This document shows, piece after piece, positions 31,459-37,663 of a stretch of 64,000 nucleotides of DNA. The notes under the pieces are model-generated. The model saw only the letters and a list, made by a program, of their open reading frames with translations. It had not been told where the DNA came from and did no database searches. Position 1 is the first letter of the stretch. Each line of letters starts with the position of its first letter. Both the position numbers and the translations under genes were made by a program. Source of the DNA: Dehalococcoidia bacterium (GTDB taxonomy: Bacteria; Chloroflexota; Dehalococcoidia; DSTF01; JACRBR01); contig JAJTXQ010000034.1 of assembly GCA_021462855.1 (NCBI GenBank), positions 58,986 through 122,985 of the forward strand. Direction: 5' to 3'.

Positions 31459-32103
31459 TCACGATCGTCCGCGCCGCAGCATGTAGTACGCGCCGCCGCC
31501 CGCGACCCCCACGGCGACGGCCGCCGCCACGATCACCCCCACGGCCACACCGCCGCCGTCATCGCCGTCGGTCCCGCCGGGCGGCGCTGCCGTCCGCGAC
31601 GATGCCGGCGCAACGGTGCGCGTGGCCGCGGGCGACGCCGTCGCCGCGGGCGTCTCCTCCTCGTTGCCGGGCAGCGCCGCGTCCTCCGCGAGCTCTTCGG
31701 CCGTCGGCTCTCTCCCCACGTAGAACGCGAACGCCCCCTCGAACGGATCTGCGTCGGCGTCCGACACGTTCGTGTAGTGGACGACGTACCGCCCCGAAGG
31801 GAGCGACGGGCGCAGCGCGACGGTCACGTTCGCGCGGTCCGCCTCGTTCACGACGGCCGGCGCCGCGGTCACGTCCGCCCCACCCTCATCGCGCACGATG
31901 ATGCTGTAGGTGCCGTTGATCTTCTGGATCTCCTGGGTATAGGTGATCGACACCTGCGCCGGCGACGCCGCGACCCCCTCGCCCGTTGCCGGCGACGACT
32001 CCTTCAGCCGCGCGTGCGCCGACGCCACCGCCACCACGCCAAGCGCGATGCCGGCTGCGGCGAAGAGCGCCACCGCCACCGCCCAGACGGGTCGCTCGCT
32101 CAT
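31459..32103 (-). CDS. CopC-domain protein with C-terminal membrane anchor
   Basis: A 214-aa exported protein. A signal peptide (about 1-28) ends in ASAHA, placing His as the first mature residue as in CopC. The CopC beta-sandwich (HARLKESSPATGEGVAASPAQVSITYTQEI, to VGREPT at about 140) is followed by an Ala/Thr/Pro-rich linker and one C-terminal membrane helix (about 188-207) with a basic end (LRRGRS). It binds copper at the cell surface. Its ATG overlaps the stop of the upstream lipoprotein gene (ATGA), and the CopCD-cytochrome gene follows. Confidence 0.85.
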   Translation of the reverse strand: MSERPVWAVAVALFAAAGIALGVVAVASAHARLKESSPATGEGVAASPAQVSITYTQEIQKINGTYSIIVRDEGGADVTAAPAVVNEADRANVTVALRPSLPSGRYVVHYTNVSDADADPFEGAFAFYVGREPTAEELAEDAALPGNEEETPAATASPAATRTVAPASSRTAAPPGGTDGDDGGGVAVGVIVAAAVAVGVAGGGAYYMLRRGRS

Positions 32104-32678
32104 GGCGTCGCCGCGGCGGTCGGCATCATGTCGTCATGCCCGCCGGCGGGCGTCGCCGCGCCGTGGTCGTCCCCCGCCCCCGGCGTCGCACCGTGGTCGT
32201 CGCCGGCTGGCAGCTCAGGCATCGCCTCGGTGAGCTTCGCCCAGGCGTCGGTCGTGAACTGGTGCGCGACTTCGTGCAGCTCCGGTGCGTGCTCCTGCGC
32301 CGTCGCGAGGTCGTTGTCCTCGATCGCGGCGAGCAGGTCGCTCGCGTGACCGCGCAACGTGTCGGCATCTCCCTGCAGGTCGCCCCAGTCGGTGAGAGCC
32401 AGGACGCGCACAAGCTCGCGTGTCATCGGCGCGTGCGTGGTCTCGAGCTGGCCGTCAGCGATCGCTTCGGCCATACCGTGCAGGTCGAGGCCGTCGATGG
32501 CGAGCACGCCGTGCAGCATCGAATCCCGCTGCACGCGGGCGGTCAGCGTCGCGACCGCCGCCTGCGACACATCGTCATCGTCATCATCTTCGGCGTCGTC
32601 ATCGCACGCCGCGCCGGCCCAGGCGATGGCGGAGAACAGCGCGGCCGCGAGCAGCGCGCGCTTCAGTCGTGGGTGCAT
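32100..32678 (-). CDS. His/Asp-rich lipoprotein of the copper locus
   Basis: A 192-aa secreted protein not matching a family I know. Signal peptide 1-24 with lipobox AGAAC (Cys25), directly followed by a run of Asp residues, then a mainly helical domain with scattered His/Met. The C-terminal 40 residues have three DDHGA or GHDD units (GDDHGATPGAGDDHGAATP) that could bind divalent metal. The ribosome site GGAGGAGG is strong. Co-transcription with copC and the CopCD fusion suggests a metal-buffering role; this is inference. Confidence 0.7.
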   Translation of the reverse strand: MHPRLKRALLAAALFSAIAWAGAACDDDAEDDDDDDVSQAAVATLTARVQRDSMLHGVLAIDGLDLHGMAEAIADGQLETTHAPMTRELVRVLALTDWGDLQGDADTLRGHASDLLAAIEDNDLATAQEHAPELHEVAHQFTTDAWAKLTEAMPELPAGDDHGATPGAGDDHGAATPAGGHDDMMPTAAATP

Positions 32679-32706
32679 GTTCCCTCCTCCGGAACCGTAG
32701 CGATGG

Positions 32707-33093
32707 TCAGGCGGGAAGCGAAAGCGCGCGCATCGGCGGGCGTACCTCGGGTAGCGGCGCGATGCCCGAGAGCGCGCGCGCCGGCGCCAGCAGCGGCACC
32801 GGCAGCGAAGCGGGCGCTGCGGCGAGCAGGTCCGCGCCGATCATCTGTACCGGGCCCGTCGCCGGCGCGTCGGTGCACGAGGCCGCGTCCCCGTGGCAGT
32901 GCTGCGCGTGCGCGTCCCTGCTGCGCTGGGCCTCGTGCGCGTGGCCCGCCGCGTGCGCGTCGCCGGTGCCGGGCAGCACATGGTCATACGGGAACGCCGA
33001 TGGCAGCACCGCGGCAAGCGCCAGCACGGCGCCCGCCATCCGCAGGGTCCGCTGCTGGCGGCGAACCCGCAGCAGCGCGGCGAGGCGGCGCAT
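32707..33093 (-). CDS. His-rich secreted small protein, hypothetical
   Basis: A 128-aa protein. The ATG at 33093 has GGAG 9 nt upstream; the next ATG upstream (33108) abuts the same GGAG and is less likely. A basic start (MRRLAALLRVRRQQ) and hydrophobic segment (about 18-33) form a signal or anchor. Next is a His/Cys-rich patch (HAAGHAHEAQRSRDAHAQHC) likely to bind metal. A Pro/Ala/Leu-rich C-terminal part contains a second hydrophobic stretch. It resembles small copper-locus proteins such as DUF2946 members in layout, but I cannot confirm that. It is first gene of the copper locus. Confidence 0.6.
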   Translation of the reverse strand: MRRLAALLRVRRQQRTLRMAGAVLALAAVLPSAFPYDHVLPGTGDAHAAGHAHEAQRSRDAHAQHCHGDAASCTDAPATGPVQMIGADLLAAAPASLPVPLLAPARALSGIAPLPEVRPPMRALSLPA

Positions 33094-33119
33094 GACGGTG
33101 TGCTCCATCTCCGGGCGGC

Positions 33120-33125
33120 AGTATA
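33120..33125 (-). promoter_or_regulatory. -10 box upstream of the copper locus
   Basis: TATACT on the minus strand, 26 nt before the ATG at 33093. No clear -35; it is back to back with the promoter of the cNMP-binding gene. Confidence 0.4.
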
Positions 33126-33156
33126 GCCAGTGGGGAGTCCGGGTTGGGCCACGTTG

Positions 33157-33185
33157 TTGCACGGGGCACGGCTCGACACTAGAAT
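33157..33185 (+). promoter_or_regulatory. Promoter of the cNMP-binding protein gene
   Basis: TTGCAC (33157-33162) and TAGAAT (33180-33185) are 17 bp apart, 52 nt before the ATG. Confidence 0.55.
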
Positions 33186-33237
33186 ACGCCCAACCTTCAG
33201 AATGAGGTCCACTTCGCCGGAGCCAGGAGGACGGGCT

Positions 33238-33672
33238 ATGCCTCACGAAGATGCACTCGCGGCGGTGCCGCTGTTCTCGCAACTCTCGCGCAAAGACCTC
33301 ACGCGGCTCGGCCGCGCCGTCGTCGAGCGCAACTACCGCAAGGGCGAGACAATCGTGAAGGAAGGCGAACAGGCGGTGGCCTTCTTCATCATCACCGGCG
33401 GCAAGGTCGAGGTCGTCGGCACCGCGGCCGGGAAGAAGACAAAGCAGCTCAACGAGCTCGGCCCCGGCCAGTTCTTCGGCGAGATGGCGCTGCTCGACGG
33501 CGCGCCGCGCAACGCGACGGTGAAGGCGCTCGACGCCGTGTCGTGCCTTGTGCTGTCGCGCTGGGACTTCGTCGCCGAGCTGCGCACCAACCCGCACATC
33601 GCCGTCGCCATGCTGCCCGTGCTCAGCAAACGCCTGCGCGAGGCGGACATCCGCATGATGGAGATCGACTAG
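33238..33672 (+). CDS. Cyclic nucleotide-binding (cNMP/CAP_ED) domain protein
   Basis: A 144-aa protein consisting of one CAP-type effector domain: VPLFSQLSRKDLTRLGRAVVERNYRKGETIVKEGE spans two segments around residues 10-45, then FFGEMALLDGAPRNATVKAL is the phosphate-binding cassette with the Glu and Arg that contact cyclic nucleotide. The C-terminal helix is short and no DNA-binding HTH is present, so it is a sensor or regulatory subunit rather than a transcription factor. The ATG has AGGAGG upstream. It stands alone. Confidence 0.85.
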   Translation: MPHEDALAAVPLFSQLSRKDLTRLGRAVVERNYRKGETIVKEGEQAVAFFIITGGKVEVVGTAAGKKTKQLNELGPGQFFGEMALLDGAPRNATVKALDAVSCLVLSRWDFVAELRTNPHIAVAMLPVLSKRLREADIRMMEID

Positions 33673-33764
33673 CGCCCTTCGCGTCAGCGCGCACCCCATC
33701 GCCCGGCCGCACGCGCGCGGCCGCGCTGGACAGCACCACTTGTACGCCGGAACAGGAGGTTCAC

Positions 33765-34115
33765 ATGACACGCCCGGTCGTCCACTTCGAGATCATAGGC
33801 AGGGATGGCACGAAGCTGCAGGACTTCTATCGCGCGCTCTTCGGCTGGAGCATCGATGCGAATAACCCGATGAACTACGGGCTCGTCCAGCCCGGCATCG
33901 GCGGGCCGGAGCCGGGCATCGGCGGCGGCATCGCCGGCGGCGAATCGCCACGCGTCACGATCTACGTGCAGGTGGTCGACCTCAACGAAACGCTGAGGAA
34001 GGCCGAGAGCATGGGCGGCAAGACCGTCATGCCGCCGTCGGACGTCCCGGGCGGACCGACGCTGGCGCAGTTCAGCGATCCGGAGGGCAACCTCATCGGT
34101 CTCGTGAAGCAGTAG
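33765..34115 (+). CDS. VOC-superfamily (glyoxalase/bleomycin resistance-like) protein
   Basis: A 116-aa protein with two beta-alpha-beta-beta-beta modules: VVHFEIIGRDGTKLQDFYRALFGW and VTIYVQVVDLNETLRKAESMGGKTVMPP, closing with FSDPEGNLIGLVK. Metal ligands are plausible at His8 and the Glu of DPEGN. The family includes dioxygenases, isomerases and antibiotic-binding proteins; the FGWSIDANNPMNYG region is typical of the uncharacterised 27-kDa-antigen-like subgroup. AGGAGGT precedes the ATG. Confidence 0.8.
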   Translation: MTRPVVHFEIIGRDGTKLQDFYRALFGWSIDANNPMNYGLVQPGIGGPEPGIGGGIAGGESPRVTIYVQVVDLNETLRKAESMGGKTVMPPSDVPGGPTLAQFSDPEGNLIGLVKQ

Positions 34116-34168
34116 CGCCTCGCAACCACACGCAAACCGGAGATGATCGCCGCGACCGCGGCCGCGCG

Positions 34169-34198
34169 TTGCCCGCGAATCGGGGCGCTTGTTACAAT
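34169..34198 (+). promoter_or_regulatory. Promoter of the three-tRNA cluster
   Basis: TTGCCC (34169-34174) and TACAAT (34193-34198) are 18 bp apart, 35 nt before tRNA-Leu. Confidence 0.5.
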
Positions 34199-34233
34199 TC
34201 GCAGCGCCTTCGTGGCGCATCGCAGCACGCCGC

Positions 34234-34319
34234 GCCGAGGTGGCGGAACGGCAGACGCGCTACGTTCAGGGCGTAGTGTCCGCAAGGGCGTGGGGGTTCA
34301 AATCCCCCCCTCGGCACCA
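34234..34319 (+). tRNA. tRNA-Leu (anticodon CAG)
   Basis: Acceptor arms GCCGAGG and CCTCGGC, discriminator A and an encoded CCA. Anticodon stem CTACG/CGTAG with loop TTCAGGG gives CAG (reads CUG). A long variable arm (TGTCCGCAAGGGCG) confirms a class II tRNA. T-loop GGTTCAAATCC. Confidence 0.95.
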
Positions 34320-34337
34320 GACAATCGCATATCGCAC

Positions 34338-34413
34338 GCGCTTGTAGCTCAGTGGATAGAGCGCTACCCTGCGGAGGTAGAGGTCGTGGGTTCGAGTCCC
34401 GCCAAGCGCGCCA
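34338..34413 (+). tRNA. tRNA-Arg (anticodon GCG)
   Basis: Acceptor GCGCTTG/CAAGCGC, discriminator G, encoded CCA. Anticodon stem CTACC/GGTAG encloses loop CTGCGGA, so positions 34-36 are GCG. Most bacteria use ACG (inosine) here in an otherwise identical CT-ACG-GA loop, which makes this worth checking. Confidence 0.9.
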
Positions 34414-34428
34414 CTTTCCCCCTCATCT

Positions 34429-34504
34429 GGCAGCGTAGCTCAGGGGTTAGAGCAACCGGCTCATAATCGGTAGGTCGTTGGTTCGAATCCAACCGCTGCT
34501 ACCA
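34429..34504 (+). tRNA. tRNA-Met, elongator (anticodon CAT)
   Basis: Acceptor GGCAGCG/CGCTGCT (first pair G-U), A73, encoded CCA. Anticodon stem ACCGG/TCGGT with loop CTCATAA. It lacks the three G-C pairs of initiator tRNA. A tRNA-Ile2 with lysidine-modified CAT cannot be fully excluded. Confidence 0.85.
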
Positions 34505-34550
34505 CCGCCCCCATCATCGCCACAGGTCGAACGAACAGCACCCGCCGCGT

Positions 34551-35675
34551 TCAGGCGGCGCGCCACTGCGCCGGTATCGGCGGCCGCCCGACGAGCGCCG
34601 CGATGCGCTCGGCGTGCGCTGCCGCGGCCTCGGCCGGCGTGAACCGCGACAGCGTCCACGAGGCGAACCCTTGCCCCAGGTAATGCCTCTGCACGGCCGG
34701 CAGCGCCAGCAGCTGGTTCAGCGACGAGACGAGCCCGAAGGCGTCGGCCGGCGCCACGACGAGCGCGTTTCGCTCGTGCGCCAGCGCCGGACTGCGGACA
34801 CCGCCCCCGGCGACGACGGGCGCGCCGCTCGCCGTCAGCGCGAGCAACAGGTCGCTCGTGCCGGCGCCCCGCTTCGCCTCGCCCGTCACGACAAACGCGT
34901 CGACGCAGCGCGCGGCCGCGCTGACCATGCCGGCATCGAGCGCGCCCGTCCAGGCGCGGAACGTCGCCCGCATGCCCACCGCCCCGACGAGCAGCCGCAC
35001 TTCGCGCCGCCCCGGCGCACCGAGCAACAGGCACACCGGATTGCCGTGCAGCAGCGGCGCCACCGCGTCGCGATACCAGCGAACATGCTCGTCATCACGA
35101 GGCCACGGCATGCCGATCACGAGACGCCCGGGCGCGATCCCGTCGAGCAGCGACGCTGCCCGGTCGAGCAGACGCTGCGGCGGCTCCGCCGTGGCGACGG
35201 CGAACGGCGCGACTTCGGCGATGGCGAGCCGGCCCTTCCGGCGGCGATCTGGCGAACTCGCATCGGTCACGAATGCCTGGTCGAGACCGGCGGCGAACAT
35301 CCGCCGCAGCCGGCCGGCGATCCCCGCGCCCGCTGCATCGGCCGCGCTGAGCGTGACCGAAACCGGCACGCCGTGCAGCCGCCGGACGATGCGGCCGGCA
35401 GCGGCGAACCGCGGGTCGAGCAGGTGCACCGCCTCGCACTCGCGGGCATGCAGCAGCGCGGAGAGCGCGCGCACCGCGCCCGGCGTGGTCGCGGACATCA
35501 CGCGACGCGCGGCGACGACGCCGGCGAGCGCGCCCGCAAAGCCCCCGTCATCGCTCTGGCCCAGCGCATTCCGGTACGTGCCGATCAGCGCCACGCGCGG
35601 CCGGCCGAACAGTGCAGCGTCCCGGTCGGTGAGTTCCACGGTGCAGTATCGGGCGGATGCCGGCGCGCGCCTCAT
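34551..35675 (-). CDS. Putative GT-B-type glycosyltransferase, divergent
   Basis: A 374-aa protein with a two-lobed Rossmann layout. The N-terminal lobe includes RVALIGTYRNALGQSDDGGFAGAL, AVHLLDPRF and VPVSVTLSAADA. The C-terminal lobe includes RLVIGMPWPRDDEHVRWYRDAV, CLLLGAP, and TSDLLLALTASGAPVVAGGGVRSP, resembling the GT4 region that normally reads EGF/SLxEAMAxGxPV. The usual Glu is absent, so the enzyme may be inactive or have another donor site. An alternative GTG start at 35639, 5 nt after a GATACT box, would remove 12 residues. It ends 47 nt past the tRNA cluster, facing it. Confidence 0.5.
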   Translation of the reverse strand: MRRAPASARYCTVELTDRDAALFGRPRVALIGTYRNALGQSDDGGFAGALAGVVAARRVMSATTPGAVRALSALLHARECEAVHLLDPRFAAAGRIVRRLHGVPVSVTLSAADAAGAGIAGRLRRMFAAGLDQAFVTDASSPDRRRKGRLAIAEVAPFAVATAEPPQRLLDRAASLLDGIAPGRLVIGMPWPRDDEHVRWYRDAVAPLLHGNPVCLLLGAPGRREVRLLVGAVGMRATFRAWTGALDAGMVSAAARCVDAFVVTGEAKRGAGTSDLLLALTASGAPVVAGGGVRSPALAHERNALVVAPADAFGLVSSLNQLLALPAVQRHYLGQGFASWTLSRFTPAEAAAAHAERIAALVGRPPIPAQWRAA

Positions 35676-35723
35676 CGGGCGGAACCCTCACCGCGCGGGG
35701 AGCGGGCCTGAACGTCGCCGAGG

Positions 35724-36161
35724 TCAGCGGCTGTGGCCCCACCAGATGTGGTCCTGCACGATCGCCGCCGCGGCCGACCGCGCATACGCGAACGTCAGCT
35801 GCCGCTCCAGCCCGTCGACCGTGTCCCACACGATACGCTGCGCCACCGGGCGGTGGTACACGCCCTCGATCTCGCGCACGGCGCGGCCGTCGGGGTCAAG
35901 CTGAAACCGCACCGACCGGCCCGAGGGGCGCAGGCAGAACATCGCGCGCGGCTGCAGACCGCCGAGCTCGCACTCGACGGTGCATTGCAGTCCCCGTTCG
36001 CCCGCCGCCGCGACCACTTCGCGGAATGCCGGTTCCACTACCTTCTGGATCAGGCGCCGAAATGCCAGCGCCATCTCCGTGCGGACCGACATCTCCCCGA
36101 AGCGCTTCGCGTTGGGTTGCCGGGCGTGGAGGATCCGGTCCTTCCAGTCATCCTTCGCCAC
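35724..36161 (-). CDS. Hypothetical protein
   Basis: A 145-aa protein I do not recognise. The start chosen is the GTG at 36161 with GGGAG 9 nt upstream; a GTG at 36188 is possible. The visible N-terminus is VAKDDWKDRILHARQPNAKRF, followed by a helix (ALAFRRLIQKVVEPAFREVVAAA) and a beta-rich half (LQCTVECELGGLQPRAMFCLRP, VRFQLDPDGRAVREIEG) and ends in IWWGHSR. No signal or membrane segment. It lies 37 nt downstream of the degenerate GGDEF gene in the same direction, so the two are probably co-transcribed. Confidence 0.55.
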   Translation of the reverse strand: MAKDDWKDRILHARQPNAKRFGEMSVRTEMALAFRRLIQKVVEPAFREVVAAAGERGLQCTVECELGGLQPRAMFCLRPSGRSVRFQLDPDGRAVREIEGVYHRPVAQRIVWDTVDGLERQLTFAYARSAAAAIVQDHIWWGHSR

Positions 36162-36198
36162 GCAGTACGTCTCCCGTCGCAGCGGCACGCTGCCAGCT

Positions 36199-36651
36199 TC
36201 ACGCCGGCCGGCGCAGCTCCCTCCGCACGCGTTCGCTCTGCGGCCATCCGCCGGTGAGCAGCGCCGAAATGTCGACGGCGTCACGCGGGTAGCACAGGAG
36301 GTGCGCGTCGAACCGCACGCCCCTGGGCAACGTCTCGGCGACGCGCTCGAGCACGCGCGCCCGCGCCGTTTCGGCCGACGCTTCGTCTTGCTCAACCAGG
36401 ATCACGCCGACGCGCCCCGGCGCGATGATCCCGCCGAGGTCCGTCGCCCGGATCGCGGCAGGCACGCACGCCGCCGCAGCCGTGACCGCGCGCTTCGACG
36501 CGTCGCAGTCCTCGGCGTCGAGCAGCAGCAGGCCGAACGGTGCGCCGTAGCGCGCCGAGCGGTTCACCTCATCGAGCAGCCGCAGCCAGAAATACCAGCC
36601 GACGTGCAGCCCCGTCTCCTCGTCGAACAGAACCCAGCGGTCGTCCATCAT
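36199..36651 (-). CDS. Degenerate GGDEF-domain protein
   Basis: A 150-aa protein with the fold landmarks of a diguanylate cyclase but not its active site. FDEETGLHVGWYFWLRLLDEVNRSARYGAPFGLLLLDAED matches the D-x-LTGL...RR-YG...LLxxDxD pattern (residues about 7-46). RATDLGGIIAPGRVGVILVEQDEASAETARARV occupies the place of the R-x-GGDEF-x-VLLP segment, where GGDEF reads PGRVG. It probably neither makes c-di-GMP nor binds GTP at that loop and could act as a scaffold. I chose the first of two adjacent ATGs (36651). Confidence 0.6.
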   Translation of the reverse strand: MMDDRWVLFDEETGLHVGWYFWLRLLDEVNRSARYGAPFGLLLLDAEDCDASKRAVTAAAACVPAAIRATDLGGIIAPGRVGVILVEQDEASAETARARVLERVAETLPRGVRFDAHLLCYPRDAVDISALLTGGWPQSERVRRELRRPA

Positions 36652-36737
36652 GGAGATTGTCGGCCAATGGCCGCGGCGAACGCAGACCCCGGCGGAGGCC
36701 CCCGCTCGGGCAGATTGCGCCAGATTGCACAATCACC

Positions 36738-36743
36738 TAGACT
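36738..36743 (+). promoter_or_regulatory. -10 box of a putative leaderless promoter
   Basis: TAGACT, with TTGCGC 17 bp upstream, ends 8 nt before the ATG at 36752; no ribosome site lies between. Confidence 0.45.
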
Positions 36744-36751
36744 TGGATCGC

Positions 36752-37069
36752 ATGGAACCGATCGAGCCCGTCGCCGGGCGTCCCCTCCGCTTTCCCCCCG
36801 GCCGCGTCGCCGTCCGGCTCGAAGAGCGGCACCGGCTGCCCTATCGGCGGCTGTATCAGCGGTACGGCACACTGATCGACGGCCTGCCGGTCCTGAAGGA
36901 CAGCGCCTTCGACGGCCGCGAGGTGAAGCTGACACAGGGCCAGCTCGATGCCCTGAACCGCGGCTTCGCCAGCCTTAGCGAGCCGCCGGCACTCCACACC
37001 GGCGCGGTCTACGAAGCCCAGCACGACGCGAAGACGCGCCTGTTCAAGCGGCTCCAGTACCTCTCATAG
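36752..37069 (+). CDS. Hypothetical protein
   Basis: A 105-aa soluble protein of no known family: a beta-rich start (VAGRPLRFPPGRVAVRLEE), a central basic stretch (RHRLPYRRLYQRYGTLIDG), and a helical C-terminal half (LTQGQLDALNRGFASLSEPP, KTRLFKRLQYLS). It is divergent from the degenerate GGDEF gene and followed after 120 nt by a SnoaL-like gene. The ATG is 8 nt after a TAGACT box, consistent with leaderless expression. Confidence 0.55.
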   Translation: MEPIEPVAGRPLRFPPGRVAVRLEERHRLPYRRLYQRYGTLIDGLPVLKDSAFDGREVKLTQGQLDALNRGFASLSEPPALHTGAVYEAQHDAKTRLFKRLQYLS

Positions 37070-37189
37070 CCGGAATTCAGTAACATTACGTTAAGCCGAG
37101 CGCGCGATCGCGTGTTACGCCGCACTGCGTTACACTCGCATTTGAAGCCACCCCCAGCGTTCTGGGACCATCCAGGGGACAGCACAGCC

Positions 37190-37663
37190 ATGCCGACGAG
37201 GACTATCCCTGGCGACCTGCTCACCGCCATCCGGACGCGGAAATTCACGCAGATCGGCAAACTCTTCGAAAAAAGCGTGGACTTCCAGGCCTGGACGCCG
37301 GTCGGACACTGGGTGGCCACCGACGGTCCCACCGCCGCCCGCATCATCGAGGTCTGGTACTCGCCGGGCATCGGGCCCGCCCAGATCATCTTTAGCCACG
37401 AGACGGCCACGAAGACGGCCGCGACACTCGAATGCGAGGTCTCGTGGAAGCTGGAGGGCGAGGAAGCGACCCGCGTGCTGCGGCAAATCTATCTGCTTAC
37501 GCTGAAGAACGAGAAGATCACGGCCGCGCGCGTGTACTGCGCCGGCCTGCACTCCGAGTTCCCGGACGTGGACCTGGAGAAGCAGCGCCGGGCGAAGGGC
37601 ATCGGCGGCGCCAAGCCCGTCACGGCGCCGCGCGTGGTCGCGCCAAGCGCCCGCGCCTCCTAG
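37190..37663 (+). CDS. SnoaL/NTF2-like protein
   Basis: A 157-aa protein. The N-terminal TIPGDLLTAIRTRKFTQIGKLFEKSVDFQAWTPVGHWVATDGPTAARIIEVWYSPG (two segments of residues 5-60) resembles the helical front of a SnoaL/nuclear-transport-factor-2 cone domain. The strands CEVSWKLEGEEATRVLRQIYLLTLKNEKITAARVYCAGL complete it. Such domains bind small hydrophobic ligands or catalyse isomerisation and hydrolysis. No partner is evident. Its stop shares the CTAG at 37660-37663 with the convergent BTAD regulator gene. Confidence 0.55.
   Translation: MPTRTIPGDLLTAIRTRKFTQIGKLFEKSVDFQAWTPVGHWVATDGPTAARIIEVWYSPGIGPAQIIFSHETATKTAATLECEVSWKLEGEEATRVLRQIYLLTLKNEKITAARVYCAGLHSEFPDVDLEKQRRAKGIGGAKPVTAPRVVAPSARAS

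Noticed and set aside
34429..34504. Initiator tRNA-Met
   Set aside because: The anticodon stem ends in CGG/TCG rather than three consecutive G-C pairs (GGG/CCC), and the first acceptor pair is G-U, which is not the initiator mismatch.
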